Below, piece by piece: positions 1 through 6,430 of a stretch of 6,430 bases of DNA; positions within the stretch are counted from its first letter, which is position 1; every line of letters begins with the position of its first letter. The stretch is from Rikenellaceae bacterium. Its GTDB lineage: Bacteria; Bacteroidota; Bacteroidia; Bacteroidales; Rikenellaceae. Location: the NCBI GenBank assembly GCA_021203585.1, contig JAJQAW010000105.1:1-6430 (forward strand), in the 5' to 3' direction. The notes under the pieces were generated by a model that was not told the DNA's origin, did not search any database, and saw nothing but the letters and a program-made list of their open reading frames with translations. The position numbers and the translations under genes are program-made.

Positions 1-1438
1 TCAGGTTCGGAGTGATCGAATAATTCAAACCCGTCCGCAGGTTGATGTCGTACTGCCGGTTGCTGGCATCCAGTGTTTTGAGAATGGCCAGCGGGTTGGA
101 GGTCGCGAAGTCCAAATTGGTGCTTCTCCCGTAATAGTAGCTATTGTAGCTAGCCAGCAGGTTTCCGTCGATATCCTGGGCGAAGGGACTCAGGATCGGG
201 GCCTGTTTATAAGCGGCTAAAATGGGATTTGTTTCCTCCGACATCCCCTGTTCCTGGTAATTTCCGGTCAGGTAGGACATGCCGATGGTGGCGAACAATT
301 CCATGGATTTGTTGATAAACACGTTCGTATTGAGCAGCGTATGGTAGCGTTGGATTTTGGTTTCGTCCAGTATGCCGTTATCCATCATATAGCCCAGCGA
401 TAAATTGTATTTAGCGATGGCATCGCCCCCTTCGACCCGAAAGAGATTATCCGTGACGAAACTGTTGCGGTACAACTTTTCTTGCCAATCGGTTTCGTGA
501 TTATACAGGTACCCGTACAAGTAATCCGGATTGTTCATAAAGGGAAACGCGGTGAAAAAATCCTCCATCGTATCGAAGTAATTCATTCCGACATCGGACA
601 GGTAGGATTTGTAATCCACTCCCTCGAGCAGGGGGATGCGTTTTTTATTCCAGTTCACCCCGTATTGGCCGTAAAAGGAAATTTTGGTTTCCAAGTCTTC
701 CGACGATGCGCCGTCGGTTTCGATCAGAATCACTCCGTTCGATCCGAGCGAACCGTATAGGGAAGCCTCCGCTCCCTTGAGTACGGTAATGTTCTGGATA
801 TCCATAATGTTGAAAGGCTGCAAAATATCACGGGTATATCCGTTGATCAGCGGCGATTCGTTCGCATCCGGAAGGTACGGAACTCCGTTGATGACATACA
901 ACGGGGTATTGGCTCCGACAAACGAGCGGAGACCCCGCAAATTGAGATAACTCCCCTCTCCGGGCATTCCGCTGGACCGGGTGACCTGCAGCCCCGCTAC
1001 CTGCCCGGATAACGCACGGTCGACGGTCATGCTCCCCAGTTTAAAATTGGATTTATCCAGGTTCACCGCGGAAGTCACTGGGTCCGGGTTGTGTTCGGTC
1101 CGAAAGGGAAGCACTACCGTTTCATTGTATTTGTAGGCATCTTCGGGAATCATGACGACGGTAATCTGCCGGCGGTCGTTGAGTTGTTGGGTAGCCGGAT
1201 GGAATCCGACTGCCCAAAAGGAGATCTGTTTGGCCTGCTGGTCCACTTCCAGGGTAAAAGTACCGTCCTCGGCGGTGACCACATCGGCAGCTCCCGGTAC
1301 GGAAACGATTCCTCCGGAGATCGGCGCATGGCGGTCGGAGAGCAATTTACCGCTGACGGTTACTTTTTGCTGAGCGGCAACCCCTGCAGCCGGCAGCAAC
1401 AGTAGAAGGATATAAATTATCGTTTTTATCTTTTTCAT
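1..1438 (-). CDS. SusC/RagA-family TonB-dependent outer-membrane transporter, partial (C-terminus beyond left edge)
   Basis: The family forms 22-stranded outer-membrane barrels that import oligosaccharides or peptides with TonB energy, capped by a SusD lipoprotein. The ATG at 1438 opens 479 codons that run without a stop to the left edge; the family usually has about 1000 residues, so roughly half is visible. Residues 1-22 are a type I signal peptide (KK start, ILLLLL core, cleavage likely after GVAA, leaving an N-terminal Gln). Residues 26-97 fit the carboxypeptidase-regulatory-like beta domain with its EDGTF turn. A possible TonB box is NETVVLPF at 105-112. The plug covers about 120-245, with LSGQVAGLQVTRSSGMPGEG (143-162), LRGLRSF, PLYVINGVPY and VLKGAEASLYGSLGSNGVIL. 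Early barrel follows, including ETDWQEKLYRNSF (315-327). The start lies 18 bases after FAS1-B, implying co-transcription. Plug residues differ from the common SusC consensus (Asn for Asp in VIDG, Leu for Arg in YGSRG). Substrate unknown. Confidence 0.96.
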   Translation of the reverse strand, partial: MKKIKTIIYILLLLLPAAGVAAQQKVTVSGKLLSDRHAPISGGIVSVPGAADVVTAEDGTFTLEVDQQAKQISFWAVGFHPATQQLNDRRQITVVMIPEDAYKYNETVVLPFRTEHNPDPVTSAVNLDKSNFKLGSMTVDRALSGQVAGLQVTRSSGMPGEGSYLNLRGLRSFVGANTPLYVINGVPYLPDANESPLINGYTRDILQPFNIMDIQNITVLKGAEASLYGSLGSNGVILIETDGASSEDLETKISFYGQYGVNWNKKRIPLLEGVDYKSYLSDVGMNYFDTMEDFFTAFPFMNNPDYLYGYLYNHETDWQEKLYRNSFVTDNLFRVEGGDAIAKYNLSLGYMMDNGILDETKIQRYHTLLNTNVFINKSMELFATIGMSYLTGNYQEQGMSEETNPILAAYKQAPILSPFAQDIDGNLLASYNSYYYGRSTNLDFATSNPLAILKTLDASNRQYDINLRTGLNYSITPNL

Positions 1439-1456
1439 ACGTTATTTTCTCAAAGA
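1439..1456 (-). promoter_or_regulatory. Intergenic leader of the SusC-like gene
   Basis: This is the 18-base gap between the TAA of FAS1-B and the ATG of the SusC-like gene. On the coding strand it contains GAGAAAATAACGT directly before the ATG, which is A-rich with no Shine-Dalgarno match. That fits the usual Bacteroidota initiation region. It is too short for an independent promoter or terminator, so the SusC-like gene is probably read through from upstream. Confidence 0.5.
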
Positions 1457-3121
1457 TTAGTAACAATCGTCTGTCGGTTCCAGGTTCCAATGATGCAGGA
1501 TCAAACCCTTCGTACTTCCGACCGTACTGGTACATTCGATCCGGATATTCAGCGGTGTACCGTCCTCGTTATCGAAGGTGATGCTCCCCATCGAACCGCC
1601 GGCGCGTCCATATTTTGTAGCATTTTTATCCGAAGAAAGACTCGCATCGTAGCCATACGGATATTTGCCGTTGACACGATCGTAATGGAAATTCGAATAA
1701 TTGGTCGAAGCCAACGAATATTGATGCACATCGTTGATATAAATTTTCAGATCATGGCATACGGCATTATTGAATCCCATATAGAAATCGTAGGTTCCCG
1801 GAGGCACTAAATATTCAGTGGTAATGGTCCGATCGTTCGCGTCTTTATAATAATGGTAAGCCAAGAAATCCAGAACGTAAACCGGCGCCTCCTCCTTGTC
1901 CGCATTGACTACGTCGTAATACAGACAGGGATAGGCAGTGGCCGGGAACACTCCGGGCATCGGGTCGAAATCGGAATTCTGGTCGTTGGCCACTTTACGG
2001 AAGGTAAGGCCTTCGGTTTTAAAGTAAGTGTTGATCTGCTCTTCGGTGAGGTATTGGTAAGTTTCAAAATAATCCTTTAGGCGCCAGATGAGCACGTTGG
2101 TCGGGGTTTTCAGGTGCGTTACGTAATATCCGATCCCGTTACTTATTTCGATGGGGCTGTTCAGATCCAGTTGTTGAACCGAAGTTCTCCATTTTTGGGA
2201 AAATATGGAGGAGATGTCCCTATCTTCGGCAAGATCCGCTTGGGAGTACATTTTATCGAAGAAGGCAGCCTGGAAGAACCATTGTTCGAATACCGAATCG
2301 GGCAGGGTTTCCGGGAAATCGGTCAATTGCCATTTTTCCAAACGGGCCCAGGCATCGGCCCACGATGCGAGCACCACTTCGTTGGAGGGAATCAGAACCG
2401 TAGCGGTAATTCCTTCGGACATAATGTCCAGTCCGGCATCGGCGAAATAGGGATTGGTGATAATCCATGTCGAATCGTATACCGTACTACCGGTAGCATC
2501 CACTCCGATCGGAAGGCTGTTTTCCCGGTCGAACTTCAGCACCTGGCGGCTGAGCACCGAATCCCGGAACATGGAATAATTATCGTTCAGGCTCTCGATT
2601 ACTTCGAGCAGGGATTTGGGACAATGAATCATTTCCGCCACTTCATAGATATATCCGTCGTTGAGTTTGTAAATTTTCACCGCCCGGGTATCGTTGAAAG
2701 CGATGCTGCCGCTTTCGTCGATCGAAATGGCCAGGTACTTACCGTTCTTCATCAGAATCCGCTGTCCGTCGGTCATGTTGGCCGGAGAGAACGCCAGGTC
2801 CGAAATATAAGTTTTGGCCAGATAGTCCTGATCGTCCGTCTCGTTGACAAAAGAGTTGTTATCGACCGTCAGCAGGGTAAAGACCTGCTCCCGTTGCAAC
2901 ATTTCATCCAGTACTCCGGTGCTTTGCAACAATTGGTAAATCGAACTGTAAGCGGATTCCGAGGCCAGAAAATCGGCGATGTCGGCATCCATGATGATCA
3001 GGTTTTCGGTATCCACTTCCTGATCCTGCAAACTGTAATGCTTATCCCATTCGTCCGAACAGGAGGAAAACAACACGATACCGGCCGCTGCGGCCATGGC
3101 TATATGTTTCAAATTTTTCAT
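1457..3121 (-). CDS. FAS1 (fasciclin) domain surface lipoprotein, divergent ('FAS1-B')
   Basis: This 554-residue protein has a lipoprotein signal peptide (MKNLKHIAMA start, lipobox FSSC, lipid-attached Cys21) followed by SDEWDKHY, an acidic stretch typical of exported Bacteroidota FAS1 lipoproteins. Two FAS1-like domains are inferred at about 40-165 and 170-340. The first carries the strand motif FTLLTVDNNSF (81-91) and GYIYEVAEMI (156-165); the second carries ITATVLIPSNEVV (238-250) and NGIGYYVTHLKTP (328-340). The region 341-554 is rich in Tyr and predicted beta strands (VPPGTYDFYMGFN at 439-451, LKIYIND at 458-464) and ends HHWNLEPTDDCY; it resembles a carbohydrate-binding-like sandwich but I cannot name the family. 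FAS1 domains mediate adhesion or ligand binding; a role in binding substrate at the cell surface beside the SusCD complex is inferred from context. The His usual in the second FAS1 motif is missing in both domains. No enzymatic motif was seen. Confidence 0.9.
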   Translation of the reverse strand: MKNLKHIAMAAAAGIVLFSSCSDEWDKHYSLQDQEVDTENLIIMDADIADFLASESAYSSIYQLLQSTGVLDEMLQREQVFTLLTVDNNSFVNETDDQDYLAKTYISDLAFSPANMTDGQRILMKNGKYLAISIDESGSIAFNDTRAVKIYKLNDGYIYEVAEMIHCPKSLLEVIESLNDNYSMFRDSVLSRQVLKFDRENSLPIGVDATGSTVYDSTWIITNPYFADAGLDIMSEGITATVLIPSNEVVLASWADAWARLEKWQLTDFPETLPDSVFEQWFFQAAFFDKMYSQADLAEDRDISSIFSQKWRTSVQQLDLNSPIEISNGIGYYVTHLKTPTNVLIWRLKDYFETYQYLTEEQINTYFKTEGLTFRKVANDQNSDFDPMPGVFPATAYPCLYYDVVNADKEEAPVYVLDFLAYHYYKDANDRTITTEYLVPPGTYDFYMGFNNAVCHDLKIYINDVHQYSLASTNYSNFHYDRVNGKYPYGYDASLSSDKNATKYGRAGGSMGSITFDNEDGTPLNIRIECTSTVGSTKGLILHHWNLEPTDDCY

Positions 3122-3137
3122 GACTGTATTTTTTTAA
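3122..3137 (-). promoter_or_regulatory. A-rich translation leader of FAS1-B
   Basis: The coding-strand sequence just before the ATG at 3121 is TTAAAAAAATACAGTC, with no Shine-Dalgarno motif. A-rich leaders are the common initiation context in Bacteroidota, and this supports the ATG at 3121, which is also immediately followed by a good lipoprotein signal peptide. Confidence 0.5.
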
Positions 3138-3170
3138 TTATTCATCGTCTTCGGTTTCTTCCGTTTCATC
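3138..3170 (-). other. Out-of-frame acidic tail after the FAS1-A stop (possible frameshift remnant)
   Basis: FAS1-A stops at TGA (3168-3166). In the adjacent frame, starting at 3170, the bases read DETEETEDDE and then TAA (3140-3138): eight of ten residues are acidic, followed directly by a stop. Deleting one of the two G bases at 3170-3171 would join this to the gene as EPISDETEETEDDE. The gap to FAS1-B would then shrink from 44 to 16 bases, similar to the 11 and 18 base gaps elsewhere in the operon. Read as FAS1-A's former natural C-terminus, this suggests a one-base insertion or a sequencing error. Chance is possible because the segment is short. Confidence 0.5.
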
Positions 3171-4890
3171 CAGAAATCGGCTCGAATAAGAGGTGGTCGA
3201 TTCCGATCCGGTAATTCTGGGAAGAGGAGCTGGCCTCGGGATCGAGAACCGTCAACCGGAATTTATGGGTACTGGTTTTGGTGAATTCGATCTCTTCGAA
3301 CATTTCCCACGTCTCGACTGACAATATGGGAGAGGAGACGCCGGGTTGAATCGTAGTGTACGGTTTGCCGGTCACACTCAAATTCTCCGTATCGTCGTCA
3401 AAAGTAAACCGCATCTCACCTCCGTTGCTGCCGCTATCCTGATTCCGGATAAATAGTTGTGTGGTAGCGTAACTGAAGGTCAATGTCAATTTGTATTTCC
3501 CTGCAATGATCGCCGGAGTGGTCATTTCGATATAACCGTTGGTACCCAGATTGAGGATCATATGGTCATGGTACTGCATACTGGTCCAGGCGCTTCCCGT
3601 TTTGGTCGTACGGTACTGCACTTTGGGATAGGAGCTCCCCGAAGAGGGATTGGGCGCGTTGACGGTAAAACAGGAAAGATAAGAGATCTCGATATAGCCT
3701 TCGGAAGCGGTGATAGTCTGGTATTCCAGCTCGCCGCCTCCGTATGCCGAACCGTAATTGGCCACGTAGGAGGCGATTTCCGGATAGTCGCAAAAATCCC
3801 AAATCACTTCCACCGGAGTAATGGATTCCCAGATCGGAAGGTAGGCATCCAGCTGATGAATGACACCGTTCTTGGCCTTCAGATCGGAAGTCTCTTCCAG
3901 GAACTGAGCCCAAACTTTTTCCCCACCTTCGTGGTTGATGTATAACTGTTCGTCTTCGCTCTCTTCCGTAATCTGTATCACATTTTCCGAAAGCGTGGTC
4001 ATCAGTTTAATTTTATCCTTAGAGGAAAAATTCTGAAGTTCCAGCAGAGAATAATTGCCCGCAAGGATGTGGTAAGCGGCGTAGCGGAATAAGTCGTTTT
4101 CCGGATCGGTATAATCGCTGTCCGCTTCCAAATCGGCGATCAGATCGGCCAAGGAATTAATCCCGCTGCTGCGGAAGGATTGATCGGGAACCGCCAGCAG
4201 GGTATAATTCCGATTTTGCTGCACATAAGTACCGTCCGATTGGCGAATCTCATCGTAGATGACATTTAAGCTGTCGCTCCAACTGGTCAATTCCAGCACC
4301 TCTTTGAAAATCGTATATTGATCTTCGTTTTGCTCGATCCGCTCGTACACGGACTCAACCAGCGGACTGAGCACGCCTTTGAGGACGTAGATGTAGCCGT
4401 TGGAGGTTTCGATGGCCGTTACTGGCGGTTCGACGAGCGCTTCGTTGTTGATGTAAACCGAATTCACGCCGTCTTCTCCCCAGGATACGGTCAGGTAATC
4501 GTCCGAGAGGGTTTTACTTTCCAGTTTTCCACCCTGAATAAAGGTGTCGTAATTCACCGTGTCGTGGATGACATGAAATTTGACCAAGTCGATGGCAAAG
4601 TCTTTACCCAGTTGTTCGATGGAACTGACGTTTTTGTTGCGGTAGTATTCCGCCACCGCTTCGTTGTCCGGAACGAAAGCTGTGAAGAATTCCGAGGCTT
4701 GGTTGATCGCATTGTACAGATCGGCGTAGCGGAGTACCTCGACCCATTCGGAAAATTTGTCCGGATTGCTGTCTAGGTAAGTGGAGATCGGATTGACGTC
4801 GTAAACCTGATAAGTCGATCCCTTGTACGGGTCGCTGCAGGAGCACAGCAGGACCAGGATCAAAGCATATAACTTCATTAAATGTTTCAT
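3166..4890 (-). CDS. FAS1 (fasciclin) domain surface lipoprotein with two FAS1 domains ('FAS1-A')
   Basis: This 574-residue protein starts at ATG 4890, 11 bases after the SusD-like stop; a second in-frame Met at codon 5 is an alternative start. The signal peptide (KLYALILVLLCSC) gives a probable lipid-attached Cys18 followed by SDPYKG, so it is probably an outer-membrane, likely surface-exposed, lipoprotein. FAS1 domain 1 spans about 33-178, with FTAFVPDNEAV (69-79), KFHVIHD (104-110) and NGYIYVLKGVLSPL (164-177). Domain 2 spans about 190-354, with YTLLAVPDQSF (229-239), YAAYHILAGNY (270-280) and KAKNGVIHQLDAYLPI (338-353). Both retain the FAS1 H1 strand motif and the conserved His region. 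Residues 355-574 look beta-rich (PAIIAGKYKLTLTFSY, 459-474) and end IDHLLFEPISG; this could be a Bacteroidota domain of unknown function of carbohydrate-binding type. FAS1 domains are adhesion or ligand-binding modules; substrate capture beside SusCD is inferred. The C-terminus may be frameshifted: an acidic tail lies in the next frame after the stop. Confidence 0.93.
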   Translation of the reverse strand: MKHLMKLYALILVLLCSCSDPYKGSTYQVYDVNPISTYLDSNPDKFSEWVEVLRYADLYNAINQASEFFTAFVPDNEAVAEYYRNKNVSSIEQLGKDFAIDLVKFHVIHDTVNYDTFIQGGKLESKTLSDDYLTVSWGEDGVNSVYINNEALVEPPVTAIETSNGYIYVLKGVLSPLVESVYERIEQNEDQYTIFKEVLELTSWSDSLNVIYDEIRQSDGTYVQQNRNYTLLAVPDQSFRSSGINSLADLIADLEADSDYTDPENDLFRYAAYHILAGNYSLLELQNFSSKDKIKLMTTLSENVIQITEESEDEQLYINHEGGEKVWAQFLEETSDLKAKNGVIHQLDAYLPIWESITPVEVIWDFCDYPEIASYVANYGSAYGGGELEYQTITASEGYIEISYLSCFTVNAPNPSSGSSYPKVQYRTTKTGSAWTSMQYHDHMILNLGTNGYIEMTTPAIIAGKYKLTLTFSYATTQLFIRNQDSGSNGGEMRFTFDDDTENLSVTGKPYTTIQPGVSSPILSVETWEMFEEIEFTKTSTHKFRLTVLDPEASSSSQNYRIGIDHLLFEPISG

Positions 4891-4901
4891 AGCAGTGCTT
4901 T
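4891..4901 (-). promoter_or_regulatory. Short leader of FAS1-A
   Basis: The 11 bases between the SusD-like TAA and the FAS1-A ATG read AAAGCACTGCT on the coding strand. They hold no Shine-Dalgarno motif, promoter or terminator. The spacing implies co-transcription and possibly translational coupling with the SusD-like gene. Confidence 0.45.
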
Positions 4902-6430
4902 TTACTCGGTTGTTTTGTAATAGGGATTTTGTTCCAATAATTCATTGACGAAGATCTCATCCTCGTGAATGGGCAGATACCAGGCATAGTCATTATTCAG
5001 CACCGAACGCAACCAACTCGGATTGGCGGTTTCGTTGTTTTCGATGATGAGGGAAATAAATTGAGATTTATAAGCGTAGGTTTTACTTTTCCCGAACCGA
5101 ATCAGATCGTACCAGCGTTTGTTCTCGCCGGCCAGTTCCAGATCGCGTTCTTCGAGCACGTATTCGAGCATGCTCAATTCGTCCTCTTCGCTGAGTGAAA
5201 TCACGATTTCCGGAGCATTCACCCGGGTACGCACGCGGTTGACGATCTCGATGGCCTCTTCCCAGTAAGCCTGGCCTTTCCAGATGAGCGCTTCCGCTTT
5301 CATCAGCATCACATCGGCCATCCGGTAGATGATCAGGTTCGCGTCGCTGTAGGTCCGCGCCACTCCGCTGCTCACCGAACTACCCACGTATTTCCACAAT
5401 AGTCCCACACCCGACTCGGACCCATCGTTTATCTGCACGTAAGTAGCATCCACTCCGCGGTAAGGGATGACATTGTACAGGTCAGTGATCAACGTATTCT
5501 CCATTTGCAGCCTGGACAACATTTCGGTGGTAAACCGGTAAGTCGAAGTGGTTGCCGTGCTGTAAAAGGCCGAAGGACTGTTGGACGTTTGGGCATAGGT
5601 TTGAGAGTCCCAGTTCAATTCGAATATCGATTCGTTGCTGTTTCCCTCTTCGAATATGGAGAACCATTGCTCCCCGTCGGACATAAAGGCCGGACGGTAA
5701 GCCGAAGTGGCGTTCAGCAGCATATCCGCGTATTCGATGCATTCGTCGTAATCCTCCGCCCACAAGCAGACATCGGCCATCAGGGCGTAGAGCGCCCACC
5801 GGGTCGCCCGGCCTTTGGTCGGATTTTTCCAACTGGTGTGCTCGAAAAACTCCTTGGCCGCACCGGTCGCCAGCGCCGTCCGGATATCCTCTCGGATTTG
5901 AGCCAGAATGACCTCTTCGGAAGATTTGGCCATACTAAACGGAGCAGAGTCGTCCACGTAGGCTTCCAGAATGAGCGGTACCTCTTTGAAATTACGAACC
6001 AGGTAAAAATACATCAGGGCCCGCATGAAATAGCCTTCGGTCTGGTGCGAACGCATGGCCTCGACGGTATAGGTATCGTCGATCTCCTGAGCCTTGGGGG
6101 CATACTGAATAATGGAATTGGCCATATTGATCACCTCGTAAAAGGTCCCCCATTTGCACAGCGAAGAACTGGCGATTAACTGAAAATTCTGGAGTTTATC
6201 TTTCTCCTTATTGTAAGGTGCGTATATGGAGGCTCCACGAATTTCCCCCCAGTCAATCAGGTATGGAGTCGTTTGCCGCATGTAGTAGTACCCCGAGGCC
6301 ACTACCTGCTCCACATCCTCCTTGGATTGCCAATAATTTTCAGTTACCTGCTCATTTTTCGGCAGAATGTCCAGCCAGTTGTTGCAGCTGCTCAGCAATA
6401 GTGAACAAAAAAGCAGTAGGATATAGTGTT
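4902..6430 (-). CDS. SusD/RagB-family nutrient-binding outer-membrane lipoprotein, partial (start beyond right edge)
   Basis: SusD-like proteins are lid-forming surface lipoproteins that capture ligand for the SusC barrel. The 508 visible codons reach the right edge with no stop. The first residues, HYILLLFCSLLLSSCNNW, are a lipoprotein signal core with lipobox LSSC (Cys15 of the visible part). No ATG occurs upstream of it within the window, so the true start is probably only a few codons outside; a TTG at 6398 lies inside the signal peptide and is not a credible start. The N-terminal SusD-like domain (about 15-230) includes RALMYFYLVRNFKEVPLIL (136-154). The RagB/SusD C-terminal domain (about 280-508) includes YRMADVMLMKAEALI (368-382), VNRVRTR (396-402), EERDLELAGENKRWYDLIRF (426-445) and the closing YLPIHEDEIFVNELLEQNPY. 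Helical TPR-like packing is expected from the family. Total length fits the usual 500-600 residues. Its SusC partner is expected immediately upstream, outside the window. Ligand unknown. Confidence 0.97.
   Translation of the reverse strand, partial: HYILLLFCSLLLSSCNNWLDILPKNEQVTENYWQSKEDVEQVVASGYYYMRQTTPYLIDWGEIRGASIYAPYNKEKDKLQNFQLIASSSLCKWGTFYEVINMANSIIQYAPKAQEIDDTYTVEAMRSHQTEGYFMRALMYFYLVRNFKEVPLILEAYVDDSAPFSMAKSSEEVILAQIREDIRTALATGAAKEFFEHTSWKNPTKGRATRWALYALMADVCLWAEDYDECIEYADMLLNATSAYRPAFMSDGEQWFSIFEEGNSNESIFELNWDSQTYAQTSNSPSAFYSTATTSTYRFTTEMLSRLQMENTLITDLYNVIPYRGVDATYVQINDGSESGVGLLWKYVGSSVSSGVARTYSDANLIIYRMADVMLMKAEALIWKGQAYWEEAIEIVNRVRTRVNAPEIVISLSEEDELSMLEYVLEERDLELAGENKRWYDLIRFGKSKTYAYKSQFISLIIENNETANPSWLRSVLNNDYAWYLPIHEDEIFVNELLEQNPYYKTTE

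Noticed and set aside
3134..3169. An 11-codon ORF (MKRKKPKTMNN) overlapping the FAS1-A stop as ATGA
   Set aside because: It is very short and has no support as a gene. The same bases are better explained by the acidic tail in the third frame plus an A-rich leader.
2114..3214. A 366-codon plus-strand open frame opposite FAS1-B
   Set aside because: It is antisense to a well-supported lipoprotein gene. Its translation has no recognisable domain or signal and is rich in His, Gly, Arg and Ile, as expected from reversed codons. Long antisense frames arise when the sense gene avoids TTA, CTA and TCA codons.
3831..3890. The 10-mer AGATCGGAAG twice, 50 bases apart, matching the start of a common sequencing adapter
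   Set aside because: Both copies lie inside the continuous FAS1-A frame within conserved FAS1 sequence (LPIWE and TSDLKAKNG), and neither continues into the adapter. It is coincidental coding sequence, not contamination.
4891..4899. Small inverted repeat AGCA-C-TGCT before the FAS1-A start
   Set aside because: Four-base arms with a one-base loop cannot form a hairpin and are too short to claim an operator.
5505..6179. A 224-codon plus-strand open frame opposite the SusD-like gene
   Set aside because: It is antisense to the conserved SusD domains and has no recognisable motif; it is a composition shadow.
6396..6398. TTG as start codon of the SusD-like gene
   Set aside because: The frame stays open to the window edge and the residues upstream (HYILLLFCSL) complete the hydrophobic core of the lipoprotein signal peptide, so the start must lie outside the window.

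Overview
The window looks like part of a chromosome from a Bacteroidota member, most likely the order Bacteroidales. The evidence is a SusC-type TonB-dependent transporter, a SusD/RagB-type lipoprotein, and lipoproteins whose lipid-attached Cys is followed by Ser-Asp. Start codons are preceded by A-rich leaders rather than Shine-Dalgarno sequences. I cannot name genus or species. All genes lie on the minus strand and almost every base is coding; no RNA gene, mobile element, CRISPR array or non-coding stretch over 50 bases was seen.

In transcription order (right to left): a SusD/RagB-family lipoprotein (4902-6430, its first few codons lie beyond the right edge); a first two-FAS1-domain lipoprotein (3166-4890, 'FAS1-A'); a second, more divergent FAS1 lipoprotein (1457-3121, 'FAS1-B'); and the N-terminal 479 codons of a SusC-like outer-membrane transporter (1-1438, which runs off the left edge). 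Gaps are 11, 44 and 18 bases, so the four genes very probably form one transcript whose promoter lies outside the window.

SusC normally precedes its SusD partner. The SusD here should therefore pair with a SusC beyond the right edge, and the SusC here should pair with a SusD beyond the left edge. The window would then be the middle of a tandem SusCD-FAS1-FAS1-SusCD nutrient-uptake locus, with the two FAS1 lipoproteins in the position that SusE/SusF-like surface binding proteins occupy in classical polysaccharide loci. No degradative enzyme or regulator is visible, so the substrate cannot be assigned.

The least ordinary observations are: an out-of-frame acidic tail after the stop of FAS1-A, suggesting a recent one-base frameshift; a shared C-terminal motif in two otherwise dissimilar FAS1 proteins; loss of the usual FAS1 histidine in FAS1-B; and non-canonical plug residues in the SusC protein.
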